DNA of 64,000 bases, taken from assembly GCA_021323535.1 (NCBI GenBank), contig JAJONO010000008.1, positions 55,119 to 119,118 on the forward strand. Direction: 5' to 3'. Shown here one piece after another: positions 35,433 through 43,727 of the stretch. Source of the DNA: Bacteroidota bacterium. GTDB taxonomy: Bacteria; Bacteroidota; Bacteroidia; B-17B0; Aurantibacillaceae. The notes below the pieces were generated by a model that did no database searches, was not told where the DNA came from, and saw only the letters and a program-made list of their open reading frames with translations. Numbering within the stretch: position 1 is the first letter of the stretch; the number at the start of each line of letters is the position of its first letter. Both the position numbers and the translations under genes were made by a program.

Positions 35433-36191
35433 TTATTTTAATTCTCCAATATATAATTTCGTATCGTAATCAATGCTTACTTTATCGTTGCTTTGATAAC
35501 GGTTAAATATTTTTCTTAAACAGTAAATCATAAATTCATAATCAGGATGAGAAGCGTCGGGCATGTAAGAAGATGACAGTACTCTTCCTTTCAATCCTTC
35601 AAAATCGAGCAATTGAAAATTGTCGAAATTTTTCTCGGTGAAAGTTCCTCCAAAAAATTTCCCGAAGATCTCTTTTTCCTGTGTGTTTTTATGATTCACT
35701 TCTTTATAATCAGTTCCGAACATCTGTAAAAAATCTTCGTACACTTTTAAAAAATCTGTTGTATCCGTTCTTCTGTCGTTCCAGAGCAAGGCTACTTTTC
35801 CACCCGGCTTCAGAATTCTTTTAAACTCCGCTTTTGTTTTTTCTTTATCTACCCAATGAAACGTCTGGGCGCACACCACAAAATCAACACTCGCGTCTGC
35901 CAAGCCTGTAGCTTCGGCGCTTGTTTGCATGGCAATAAAATTTTTATCCCCGCCGAAATAATTCGCAGCCGCGTCCAGCATGTTTTTATTTGGCTCAACG
36001 CCATAAACGACGTGTGCGTTTTCAAGGAACATTTTTGAAGATATTCCTGTTCCACAACCAACATCGGCAATCTTCGCATCGGCAGAAATAAAATTCTGTT
36101 CGCGCAAATAGTTATATACTTCCACAGGGTACTGCGGACGGTACTTCACGTAATTGTCGACTCTGTTTGTAAAACGATCCTTTACTTCCAT
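35433..36191 (-). CDS. SAM-dependent methyltransferase, class I (type 11)
   Basis: 252 residues. VDNYVKYRPQYP (11-22) is the signature start of a group of class I methyltransferases; motif I IADVGCGTG (41-49), acidic residue at the end of strand 2 in YGVEPN, and FVVCAQTFHWVDKEKTKAEFKRILKPGGKVALLWNDR for motifs post-I to III. The substrate is unknown. It is the first gene after the SAM-I riboswitch and lies 59 bases from metH, so it is produced when SAM is low, which is odd for a SAM consumer unless it works with methionine recycling. Confidence 0.88.
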   Translation of the reverse strand: MEVKDRFTNRVDNYVKYRPQYPVEVYNYLREQNFISADAKIADVGCGTGISSKMFLENAHVVYGVEPNKNMLDAAANYFGGDKNFIAMQTSAEATGLADASVDFVVCAQTFHWVDKEKTKAEFKRILKPGGKVALLWNDRRTDTTDFLKVYEDFLQMFGTDYKEVNHKNTQEKEIFGKFFGGTFTEKNFDNFQLLDFEGLKGRVLSSSYMPDASHPDYEFMIYCLRKIFNRYQSNDKVSIDYDTKLYIGELK

Positions 36192-36236
36192 GTTGTTTTC
36201 AATGTTCGATCCTTTATGCTTCTTATCTATGTATAT

Positions 36237-36271
36237 AAAAAAACCCTTCTGCTTTATAGTCAGAAGGGTTT
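36237..36271 (-). terminator. Riboswitch expression-platform terminator
   Basis: On the minus strand AAACCCTTCTG pairs with CAGAAGGGTTT (11 bp, loop ACTATAAAG), followed by TTTT. It lies 36 bases after the aptamer and 45 before the methyltransferase ATG. Its 5' arm plus loop contain TTCTGACT, exactly complementary to AGTCAGAA at the aptamer's 3' edge. Confidence 0.88.
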
Positions 36272-36307
36272 ATGATTATTTTGTATTTTCAATTTCCTAT
36301 TGTTCTG

Positions 36308-36473
36308 ACTTATCTTTTCCGCATTACGCGAAACGATTTACCACCTTCTGAGAGCAGTTATTAGTTTTGAGTTATTAGTTTTTAATTTTAAAAACTAAGC
36401 ACTAAGAACCAACAACTATTATCAGGGTTGGGAAGACTTCAACGGGCGTATCCCTCTGTCTTTCTTGATAAGT
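36308..36473 (-). promoter_or_regulatory. SAM-I (S-box) riboswitch with extended P3
   Basis: On the minus strand: P1 ACTTATC/GATAAGT; P2 AAGAC/GTCTT around AGAGGGATACGCCC and the GTTGAA segment; CCCAACC and AAGGTGGTAAATC matching the core GGCAACC...AAGGTGCTAA; P4 TTTCGC/GCGGAA with loop GTAAT. Total 166 nt versus about 105-120 for normal S-boxes; the excess is about 65-70 nt of A/T-rich sequence inside the P3 arm (CCTGA/TCAG), itself holding a 10-bp hairpin TTAGTTTTTA/TAAAAACTAA. Binding of SAM should favour the terminator downstream and switch off the methyltransferase-metH operon. Confidence 0.9.
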
Positions 36474-36491
36474 ATGCTAAAGAACGCAGGA

Positions 36492-36499
36492 CAAATGTA
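36492..36499 (-). promoter_or_regulatory. -7 box (TACATTTG) of the riboswitch operon
   Basis: On the minus strand TACATTTG, exact TAnnTTTG, about 19 bases upstream of riboswitch P1; TTTT 20 bases further upstream may serve as -33. A weaker divergent TACATTTA (36510-36517) faces the NTF2-like gene. Confidence 0.5.
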
Positions 36500-36533
36500 G
36501 TAATTTTTTTACATTTATGAAAACTATAGTCTT

Positions 36534-36953
36534 ATGAAGCAGCTTTTAACAGTCTTTTTAGCCATTCTCAGCCTTGTCTCTTTCTCCCAGAAAGAAGTGG
36601 AAACCGTGAAAAGCCTTATGAACAAACAGCAGGAGGCCTGGAACAAGTTCGACATTGAAGGCTTTATGGAACATTACTGGAAAAGCGATAGTCTTAAGTT
36701 TATTGGCCACAGCGGACTCACCTATGGCTGGCAGAAGACCCTCGACAATTACAAAAAATCATACCCGAACGCGGATGCCATGGGACAATTGGTGTTTAAC
36801 ATCAACAGTGCCGAATTACTTGGAAAAACTTCGGTTTACGTGATCGGAAAATGGACGCTTTACAAAAAGGATAAAGATGTTGGCGGTTATTTTACTCTAC
36901 TCTGGAAGAAGATCAATAATAAGTGGGTGATTGTGGCGGATCATACGAGTTAA
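36534..36953 (+). CDS. Exported NTF2-like (DUF4440/SnoaL-type) protein
   Basis: 139 residues: signal peptide (1-18, ending SFSQ), then a small NTF2-like cone fold: VKSLMNKQQEAWNKFDIEGFMEHYWKSDSLKFIG, TYGWQKTLDNYKKSYP and the terminal strand pair YFTLLWKKINNKWVIVADHTS. This matches the DUF4440 pattern. Members bind small hydrophobic ligands or act as dimeric accessory domains; no catalytic residue set is evident. Single gene, divergent from the riboswitch operon. Confidence 0.8.
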   Translation: MKQLLTVFLAILSLVSFSQKEVETVKSLMNKQQEAWNKFDIEGFMEHYWKSDSLKFIGHSGLTYGWQKTLDNYKKSYPNADAMGQLVFNINSAELLGKTSVYVIGKWTLYKKDKDVGGYFTLLWKKINNKWVIVADHTS

Positions 36954-36984
36954 ACCCTTTTCTTTTATAATCAAGAATTCATTT

Positions 36985-37030
36985 TGCTTTGAGCGCAGTC
37001 GGGTCTTCGACTCCGCTCAGGCTGACAGGT
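36985..37030. repeat. Intergenic hairpin repeat (GCAGTCG...CTTCGACTCCGCTCAG type)
   Basis: GAGCGCAGTCGGGTCTTCGA and TCGACTCCGCTC form an imperfect stem; together with CTGACAGG it resembles a widespread intergenic element of Bacteroidota. A related word (CCTTCGTCAGGATGACAG) occurs at 35404-35421 upstream of metH. Confidence 0.5.
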
Positions 37031-37053
37031 TTGCTTATCTTGTCCAAACATTA

Positions 37054-37620
37054 TCAGAATTTTATTTTGACGGCTGTCTCTTTATAAGGATCAAGTTCCG
37101 AAATTTCTTTTGCTATTTTTTTATTCCAGACCCGTTGCTGGTCCCCATTCATAGAACCATCGCTTTCTTCGTCGTATTTATCCTGGTATGCATCCATTTC
37201 CTTATCAAATTTATCATACAGGGTTCCTAGTTTTACTTCGAGTTCGTTGAAGTTTTTGAATGTTGTTTCTTTTAAGGCTTTCCTTAATTTTCGTGCGTAA
37301 AGTTCTACTATATCAAAGTGTTTTTGTTCGTGCGCAAGAACTTCATCGTTGATCCATTCTTTCTTTTTCCACGATTCATGTCTGAAAAACACCGCTGCAA
37401 TCTTTACAGTGGCGTTTTTATCATCGTCCTTATGAATGTGTTTAAGAATATCGTAATGCGTAGAAGCCGCGGCAAATCTCTTCTCCGGCTTGCCGTTAAA
37501 ATCGTCCCAGGTAAGCGGACGATCTGCTTTCCATAACAAGGTGTTATGATCGTATTGTTTGAAAGATAAAGTGAGAAGAAAAATGACAATGAGAAACGGA
37601 TATGTAATTCCTTTTTTCAT
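37054..37620 (-). CDS. DUF922-type putative zinc protease
   Basis: 188 residues with a hydrophobic N-terminus (1-21) that is a signal peptide or anchor. LAHEQKHFDI gives His97, Glu98 and His101, the HExxH zinc motif of DUF922 proteins. LTWDDFNGKP (36-45) is another family-typical word (a strand followed by the W-DF motif). A helix rich in Lys/Glu/Asp follows (110-165). The peptidase function is predicted for the family and not, to my knowledge, proven. Three bases downstream of the lptD-like gene on the same strand, so probably expressed with the LPS-assembly factor. Confidence 0.82.
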   Translation of the reverse strand: MKKGITYPFLIVIFLLTLSFKQYDHNTLLWKADRPLTWDDFNGKPEKRFAAASTHYDILKHIHKDDDKNATVKIAAVFFRHESWKKKEWINDEVLAHEQKHFDIVELYARKLRKALKETTFKNFNELEVKLGTLYDKFDKEMDAYQDKYDEESDGSMNGDQQRVWNKKIAKEISELDPYKETAVKIKF

Positions 37621-37622
37621 GT

Positions 37623-40172
37623 TTAATAGTTGTTTACAGGAAGGCTTTGATACGGGATCTTCACCTCGCGGAACATAGCCGATTTAAGATTGATGGTTAA
37701 ACGGTAACTTTTGTTGATACCAAACGGAACCCAGTCGATGCGCGCTTCCCAGCATTTCAAATCGCGGTAAATATTCACGCTGGTATAACTCAGGCGGCGG
37801 TTCGTAAAATCGTACCCACTCGATACTCCCAGCTTCCAGAATTTAGTCGGAGAAATGTCGCCGCTGAAATTCATGGTTTGTGTTTCCTTTACTTTCCTGT
37901 ATTCAAAATTGAGAAGTGTAAGATTATAGTTCACATTCAGGTTCCACGGTAAGCGTTCTTCTTTTTTGATCGTTGGATTATCTGATCCGCGCTCAGCACC
38001 ATTCGTTTGAGTTGGCGGTCGTTTCAGTTTCTGAATGGCTTCAAACTGGTTACTTCCGAACGAAGCGTTTAAAGCAAGATTTCCGGAAGTGAACTGAACA
38101 GGATCCCCGTTAACATCAGAAGAAAATTGTTGTACTCTTCTTCGCGTTACTTCATCATAACCATAAGGATCAAATCCTGCGCTGGTAACTACATCAAAAA
38201 AACGGAAAATGCGCGTGCGTGCCGACATGGAAATAAGTTGCATATTAAAACTGTCGGCCGCGAAATTGTAAGCTGTACTTAACGATATGTTCTGAAGAAT
38301 AGAAACCTTGTTGAACGCATAACCGGTATCGGTCATCTTACGCACTTTGGCATCAATGGTGTTGTTCAGGTTAATGCTCATAGTGTTTTGTTCTCCCTGG
38401 GCGGGGCCGCCAAACAAACCGTTCTGAAAAATGCTGTAATAAGCGAAGTTTCTTCCTGTGGTATCTGTCTGCACTTTTTTCCAGAAACCATATTGTTCCT
38501 CACCAAAGTCAGGCCTGTACGTGTAGCCGATAGTTGGAATGAGCAAATGACGGATCTGTTTTACTTTTCCTTTTTTGAAAATATAATCGAAATACACTTT
38601 TGTATTCAGCGACGTTGAGAAAAAAGCGTCATAACCCCCAACGAAACCACTCATGGTATTTGTTTTCACTGCTGTGAGAGGATCAGATCCTCCAACGTAT
38701 TCCTTGTCTGTGCTCTTTGTATACATCACCGAAGAAAAATTAAGCGCAGGTGTTACCGTGAAATATTTGAACATGTTAAAGTTCGTGGAAATAGGCAACG
38801 AATGTTTGAGGCCGTATCTCAGTTTCGCGTCCAGGTTACCATCGAATAAAGTTGAATCGGCGCCGCTTAATGTATTTCTGGCTTCGAGCAAATAGTTAAC
38901 GCCAATTTTATCGAACACATTTTGTTTTACAGCGCCTTCTCTTCTGAAAGGAAAGAAACGGTTAACGTTAAACGTAAGTGAAGGAAAAGAAACTTCGGCA
39001 AAATGCGACACGCTGTTCTGACTGTGCGTTGCGTTTAAGCTAAGCGAACTCAGCTTGAATGATTTTGTAAAGTTGACGTTCGATTGAAATGTATTGTTCA
39101 GGAATTCTCCGGTGTTCAAAGAATTGATACGATTGATTCGTTGGTTGTTCACGTAATTTACATTGGCGCTGAAACGAATGGTCGGATTATTTTTATTATC
39201 CTGCACATGCTGCCATCCCACCGTGTATGATTTTTGTTTCGAAAATTGCGCCGGGATATCTTTATCGCCGAAGTTAAAACTGCTGTAACCCAGGTTAACG
39301 GCGCCGCTGGCCTTATAAAGGAGAAGATAATTGTTATTCGTCCTTAGAGCCCAGCTTCCGTTCGAGTAAACATCTCCCCTGATGATCATATCGGTTTTAT
39401 TGTTAATTCCCCAGTAAAACCCACCATCCTGAAGGAAAAAGCCTTGGGTGGCCGACCTTCCGGGCATTGGCAGGAGGATGCCGTTCTTTTGTTTTTTTGT
39501 ATTCGGAAAATAACCAAAGGGCAGGCCAAATGGTGTTGGAACCCCGCCTATTTCAAGGAACATGGGGCCCGTTACGATCTTGTCATCCGGGATAATTTTT
39601 GCTTTTGTAGCTTTGAACACCGTACGCGCATCCTCATACTGACAAGGGATACAGCGCATGTTCTTCATATAGATCACATTGGTGCTGTCCTTCTTGATCT
39701 CGCTTCCGATCACCAGCAATTCGCCCTGCTTGGTAAGCGCGTTAAAGATCTTGCCCTTCCTGGTTTTAAGATTATACATGATCTTTTCGGCGTTCATAAC
39801 CTGTTCACCGTCTTTAAAAATGGGCGTTCCCACGTTTTTACCCGTACTATCCTTCTTTCCGTAGGCCGTAATCATGTTTTTGAGGTAATCTATCTCAATA
39901 AACTCGGCTTCCAGGTCCATATTTTCGTACACTACATGGGCTTTACCGTAAAGCATGGCTTTTGAGATAGAAGAAATATAAACAACGCTGTCTTCGGCAG
40001 AATAAGTAATGCGACTTTCAAGAGATCCCTCGTCGGCCGGGGTGTTCAAAGTATCCACGCTAACCTTTTTTAACGTATCCTTTGGGCCCTCCTGAGCGTT
40101 ATAGGACGGGACAATCAAAGATATTAACACTGATAAGAAGAAAAATACTCTGGTATATGGCTTTTTGGTCAA
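37623..40172 (-). CDS. lptD: LptD-like outer-membrane LPS assembly protein
   Basis: 849 residues: signal peptide (about 1-26, ending YNAQ), an OstA/LptA-like beta-jellyroll (about 50-210: AMLYGKAHVVYENMDLEAEFIEIDYLKN and VMNAEKIMYNLKTRKGKI), then a large barrel with alternating strands (PFGYFPNTKKQKNGILLPMPG onward). Two cysteines in MRCIPCQYEDA sit at the junction, comparable to the LptD disulfide region but closer together than in E. coli. Function by homology: insertion of LPS into the outer leaflet. Divergent from the amidase gene, with 78 bases between them. Confidence 0.88.
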   Translation of the reverse strand: MTKKPYTRVFFFLSVLISLIVPSYNAQEGPKDTLKKVSVDTLNTPADEGSLESRITYSAEDSVVYISSISKAMLYGKAHVVYENMDLEAEFIEIDYLKNMITAYGKKDSTGKNVGTPIFKDGEQVMNAEKIMYNLKTRKGKIFNALTKQGELLVIGSEIKKDSTNVIYMKNMRCIPCQYEDARTVFKATKAKIIPDDKIVTGPMFLEIGGVPTPFGLPFGYFPNTKKQKNGILLPMPGRSATQGFFLQDGGFYWGINNKTDMIIRGDVYSNGSWALRTNNNYLLLYKASGAVNLGYSSFNFGDKDIPAQFSKQKSYTVGWQHVQDNKNNPTIRFSANVNYVNNQRINRINSLNTGEFLNNTFQSNVNFTKSFKLSSLSLNATHSQNSVSHFAEVSFPSLTFNVNRFFPFRREGAVKQNVFDKIGVNYLLEARNTLSGADSTLFDGNLDAKLRYGLKHSLPISTNFNMFKYFTVTPALNFSSVMYTKSTDKEYVGGSDPLTAVKTNTMSGFVGGYDAFFSTSLNTKVYFDYIFKKGKVKQIRHLLIPTIGYTYRPDFGEEQYGFWKKVQTDTTGRNFAYYSIFQNGLFGGPAQGEQNTMSINLNNTIDAKVRKMTDTGYAFNKVSILQNISLSTAYNFAADSFNMQLISMSARTRIFRFFDVVTSAGFDPYGYDEVTRRRVQQFSSDVNGDPVQFTSGNLALNASFGSNQFEAIQKLKRPPTQTNGAERGSDNPTIKKEERLPWNLNVNYNLTLLNFEYRKVKETQTMNFSGDISPTKFWKLGVSSGYDFTNRRLSYTSVNIYRDLKCWEARIDWVPFGINKSYRLTINLKSAMFREVKIPYQSLPVNNY

Positions 40173-40250
40173 GCTTTATAGGATATTTTTAATGTCGGAC
40201 TTACAAAACTACAATACTTTACGGTATTGCAGCTTTATTATTGAGTACAG

Positions 40251-41756
40251 ATGGTTAAAAAAATACAATACTTAGTTGTATTGCTTTCGCTTGTGGCCCT
40301 TGTGGGAGGCTTCACTTCTGCAAAAAAGGGCAAGGGCGGTAGCATAAAAATAATTGTAATAGATCCTGGTCACGGTGGAAAAGATCCGGGATGTAACGGC
40401 GTTACACACAAAGAAAAAGACGTTTCCCTCGCCGTAGCGTTAAAGCTCGGAAAGCTCATAGAAGAAAACATGAAAGATGTGAAAGTAATTTTCACACGAA
40501 CCACCGATGTTTTTGTTGAACTGGAGGATCGGGCGCAGATTGCCAACAAAGCCAAGGCCGATCTCTTTCTCTCTATTCATTGTAACGCTGCCGGAAAGCC
40601 AGTGATCATCCGTGATAAGAAAACCGGTAAAAAAAGAGTAAAAACTTACAAGAATAAAAAAGGGAAAATCGTTACTGTAGAAAAACCGAATCCTGTTCCC
40701 TTTGGTACCGAGACCTACGTAATGGGTTTAAAGAACGAAGAAGGAAAAATGAAAGTAGCCACGCGCGAGAACTCTGCGATTTTCCTCGAAGACGATTACG
40801 AAAAAAAATATGGGGGGTTTGATCCCGAGAGCGAAGAAAGTTACATTATCATGAGTAATTATACTTCTGCTTATGTGATTCAGAGCGCGAACCTGGCCGT
40901 TAAACTTCAGGAAGAATATAAATCCAAAGCCGGAAGAATTGATAAAGGTGTGCACCGGCAAAGTATCTGGGTTTTGTGGAGAACATCTATGCCAAGTATT
41001 TTAACGGAAATAGGTTACCTCACCAATCCGCTTGAAGAACAGTTTTTAGCAAGTAAAGAAGGACAGGATTATCTCGCCAAGGCTATTTACAGGGGCCTGA
41101 GAAAATACAAGGACGAAGTAGAAGGAAATAAGAAAATCTACAATGACGATATTGAAAACCAGACACCACTCGAAAATGAAAATATAAAAGCTGGAAATAT
41201 TCCGGGACAGAAAAAAGTGGATCCGGAAGATGAGATTGATGAGGAAGAGGACACTAAGAAGGAAAGCGAGAAACAAAAAGAAGACGTAAAGAAGGACGAT
41301 ATTGTAAAGAAAGAAGACGGCGCAAAAAAAGATTCTTCTTCAACTGAGACCAAAGTGAAAAAAGATTCTGTAAAAGTGAATGACACTAAAGTTGATACCA
41401 ACGCTACTGCCAAAGACATTGCTGAAAAATTTAAAAAAGATAAAGAGAAGGAAAAAAGCGAATTAAAAAAGGAAGATTTCCGTCCGAAAGCCGACATTGT
41501 TTTCAAAGTTCAATTCATGAGTAGTGATGTGGAAGTGAATTTGAAGCAGGAAAAATTTACCGGAGTCGTAGATGGTTCTTATTACAAAGTGAAGACCGTT
41601 TATAAGTACACCTCAGGAAATTATATGCTCATGAAGGATGCCATGGCGCACCAGGCAGCGCTCAAAGGAAAAGGGTTTAAAGATTGTTTCATTATCGCGA
41701 TGAAAAACGGCGAGCGCATAGACGTGAACGAAGCAAAGAAACAACTGGGACAATAA
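40251..41756 (+). CDS. N-acetylmuramoyl-L-alanine amidase (Amidase_3) with SPOR-like C-terminus
   Basis: 501 residues: signal peptide (1-24), Amidase_3 domain (31-290) with zinc ligands His41 (DPGHGGKDPG), Glu56 and His110 (SIHCNA) and catalytic Glu253 (LTEIGYLTNP). A 35-residue Lys-rich insert (115-150) interrupts the domain after the second His. Then a Lys/Glu/Asp-rich low-complexity linker (about 300-420) and a C-terminal domain (420-501: FKVQFMSSDVEVNLKQEKF ... AALKGKGFKDCFIIAMKNGE) of SPOR-like pattern, which would bind denuded glycan. Cleaves stem peptides from peptidoglycan, probably at division. Confidence 0.9.
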   Translation: MVKKIQYLVVLLSLVALVGGFTSAKKGKGGSIKIIVIDPGHGGKDPGCNGVTHKEKDVSLAVALKLGKLIEENMKDVKVIFTRTTDVFVELEDRAQIANKAKADLFLSIHCNAAGKPVIIRDKKTGKKRVKTYKNKKGKIVTVEKPNPVPFGTETYVMGLKNEEGKMKVATRENSAIFLEDDYEKKYGGFDPESEESYIIMSNYTSAYVIQSANLAVKLQEEYKSKAGRIDKGVHRQSIWVLWRTSMPSILTEIGYLTNPLEEQFLASKEGQDYLAKAIYRGLRKYKDEVEGNKKIYNDDIENQTPLENENIKAGNIPGQKKVDPEDEIDEEEDTKKESEKQKEDVKKDDIVKKEDGAKKDSSSTETKVKKDSVKVNDTKVDTNATAKDIAEKFKKDKEKEKSELKKEDFRPKADIVFKVQFMSSDVEVNLKQEKFTGVVDGSYYKVKTVYKYTSGNYMLMKDAMAHQAALKGKGFKDCFIIAMKNGERIDVNEAKKQLGQ

Positions 41757-41777
41757 TTTCTCCTGTAAAAAAACATT

Positions 41778-42299
41778 ATGCCAAAATTAAGTCTGAAAAG
41801 AAAAGTTCTTATTGCTGTTCTTATCATTCTATTCATTGGGTTTTTAATTCCGCAGGATTTCACTATGCCTGTGAAGGGCGCAGATAAGGGAAGCTACAAT
41901 CAAAAATCATTCTGGTATTATCCCTGGGGCAAATCGGGAACACATAAAGGCGTGGACATTTTTGCAAAGGAAGGAACGCCTGTTACATCTGCAACATCGG
42001 GACTGGTGGTGTATTGCGGGGAAATCAGTCGTGGTGGAAATGTAGTGTTAGTACTTGGACCAAAATGGCGCTTTCATTATTACGCGCATCTTAATTGCAT
42101 TAAAACTTCCGTCTTCTCTTTTGTGACCAATAAAAAAATTATAGGCACCGTTGGAACCACAGGAAACGCGAAAGGAAAATCGCCACATCTTCATTATTCC
42201 ATTTCAACGTTGATTCCTTATGTTTGGAGAATTGATGGCGATCACCAGGGCTGGAAGAAAATGTTTTATCTTGATCCTATAAGTTATCTAAATAACTAA
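41778..42299 (+). CDS. M23-family (LytM-like) peptidase
   Basis: 173 residues. Membrane anchor or signal segment 9-25; GTHKGVDIF holds His56 and Asp60, YYAHL His104, and HLHYS His137/His139, which are the zinc and catalytic positions of M23 endopeptidases. The domain is nearly the whole protein (40-165), so it lacks coiled coils or LysM regions. It cuts peptide cross-links in peptidoglycan and sits 21 bases after the amidase, so the two hydrolases probably act together. Confidence 0.9.
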   Translation: MPKLSLKRKVLIAVLIILFIGFLIPQDFTMPVKGADKGSYNQKSFWYYPWGKSGTHKGVDIFAKEGTPVTSATSGLVVYCGEISRGGNVVLVLGPKWRFHYYAHLNCIKTSVFSFVTNKKIIGTVGTTGNAKGKSPHLHYSISTLIPYVWRIDGDHQGWKKMFYLDPISYLNN

Positions 42300-42357
42300 T
42301 GTTTTATGAAGTTCTGTCCTGTCATTAAAACGATTATCTTCATCCCAAACTAAATTT

Positions 42358-42993
42358 ATGAAACTACAAATCATCGCTTTTTTCTGTATTTTAATTCTTT
42401 CTGTTAAAGGGCAGCACACCGAGAAACTTTCTGAAACAGCTAAATTGATTTTCCCTGAAAAGCCTACGGTAACTGATACGGCAAACGTGAAAATGTTTAC
42501 ACTCATTGATACCGGATGTGTGTATATAGCCGGCGTTGAAGGCATGGACCATTTTCCTCCGAATTCATCGATTGAATCTTTATACAGCTTATATATTAAT
42601 AATTTTCTCCAGGGAGGAAAAGCAAAACTATTAGCTCAAAAAGATATTACAGTTGGAGTATTAAAAGGAAAAGAAGTTGAGTTTGAATACCCGTATCGCG
42701 ATGTATTTAATAAGGGTGTTCTTAGATTAGTTTACATTAATTCTAAATTTTATTCCTATTATCTTGTTGGTGAAAATACTGAAATCCTTAAACGGGAAGC
42801 TCCGGCATTTTTAGATTCTTTTACTCTTAGCGGACCCGTTAATCAAGACATTATTGATGAAACAAGCAACGAATACAGGATTGGTTTTTTAATAGGTCGT
42901 CTTGGCTTATTTGCATTGATTGCAAGTATTGTGATTGTAGTGATTGTTATTGCAAGGAGGAAAAATAGAAACAATCCGTCTAAAATTTCTTAA
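42358..42993 (+). CDS. Membrane protein with exported domain, unknown function
   Basis: 211 residues: signal peptide (1-19, ending VKGQ), an extracytoplasmic domain (20-170) with strands such as VKMFTLIDTGCVYIAGV and VLRLVYINSKFYSYYLVG, and one C-terminal membrane helix (about 178-202: LFALIASIVIVVIVIA) followed by a short basic tail. It should be a type I bitopic protein with its domain in the periplasm. No family recognised. Its 3' end overlaps the 3' end of the convergent LytTR gene by 14 bases. Confidence 0.7.
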   Translation: MKLQIIAFFCILILSVKGQHTEKLSETAKLIFPEKPTVTDTANVKMFTLIDTGCVYIAGVEGMDHFPPNSSIESLYSLYINNFLQGGKAKLLAQKDITVGVLKGKEVEFEYPYRDVFNKGVLRLVYINSKFYSYYLVGENTEILKREAPAFLDSFTLSGPVNQDIIDETSNEYRIGFLIGRLGLFALIASIVIVVIVIARRKNRNNPSKIS

Positions 42994-43726
42994 ACAAATT
43001 CAGGAACTCATCCTTCTTTCTTACCGAAATATCAATGAGCATGTCGTTACTCATGAGTACCTGGCTGTCTGACTTTAAGAATTTTTTAATGAAGTTTATA
43101 TTGATGAGCCAGGATTTGTGGCAACGGAAAAATGTTTTCGGGTCAAGGGTTTCTTCGAATTCCTTCAGATTTTTTGTCGACACGATCTTCTCTCCTTTCT
43201 CAGTAAAAACGTTGGTGTAATTCATATCTGCTTCACAGCAGATAATTTCACTGGTGTTAAGAAAAATATGTGAATCGTGTCCGGGAATAATAATTTTATT
43301 GAAGGAATTATCCGGGGCTACAATGTTTGATAAAAGCACTTCTATCTTCTTCTGATTATTGGCTAAATGCATTTGTCCTTCGAACTTAGCAATGGCCGCC
43401 TTGAGTTCGTTATGATCAACAGGTTTCAGAAGGTATTCGAGACAAGACGATTTAATAGCTTTTAAAGCATATTTTTCATGAGCCGTTGTAAAGATCACGT
43501 TAAGATCAATGGCCGAAGGGTGTTTTAAAAGATCGAAGCCAAATTCACCGTTGAGTTCCACATCCAGAAAAATGAGTTCGGGTTTTTTACGCTCAATTAA
43601 ATCAATCGCTTCGGCAATTGTGTTGGCGGTTCCCAGAATTAAAACATGCGGACAATATTTAGAAAGTAATTTTTCAAGTGTATTAATACAACTTTTATCG
43701 TCGTCAACTATAATGGCTTTGATCAT
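42980..43726 (-). CDS. LytTR-family response regulator
   Basis: 248 residues. Receiver domain with DDD (8-10), Asp55 (FLDVEL), TTAHEKYAL and Lys in YLLKPVD; LytTR domain (about 145-245) with TSEIICCEADMNYTNVFTEKGEKIV and DPKTFFRCHKSWLININFI. One base separates it from the TPR-kinase gene upstream, which is the obvious partner. Targets unknown. Confidence 0.92.
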   Translation of the reverse strand: MIKAIIVDDDKSCINTLEKLLSKYCPHVLILGTANTIAEAIDLIERKKPELIFLDVELNGEFGFDLLKHPSAIDLNVIFTTAHEKYALKAIKSSCLEYLLKPVDHNELKAAIAKFEGQMHLANNQKKIEVLLSNIVAPDNSFNKIIIPGHDSHIFLNTSEIICCEADMNYTNVFTEKGEKIVSTKNLKEFEETLDPKTFFRCHKSWLININFIKKFLKSDSQVLMSNDMLIDISVRKKDEFLNLFKKF

Positions 43727-43727
43727 C

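Noticed and set aside
39444..39965. 173-codon frame on the plus strand
   Set aside because: Antisense to the lptD-like gene, with no recognisable motif or start context.
41046..41506. Minus-strand Ser/Phe-rich frames
   Set aside because: Mirror images of the Lys/Glu-rich linker of the amidase (GAA/AAA read as TTC/TTT).
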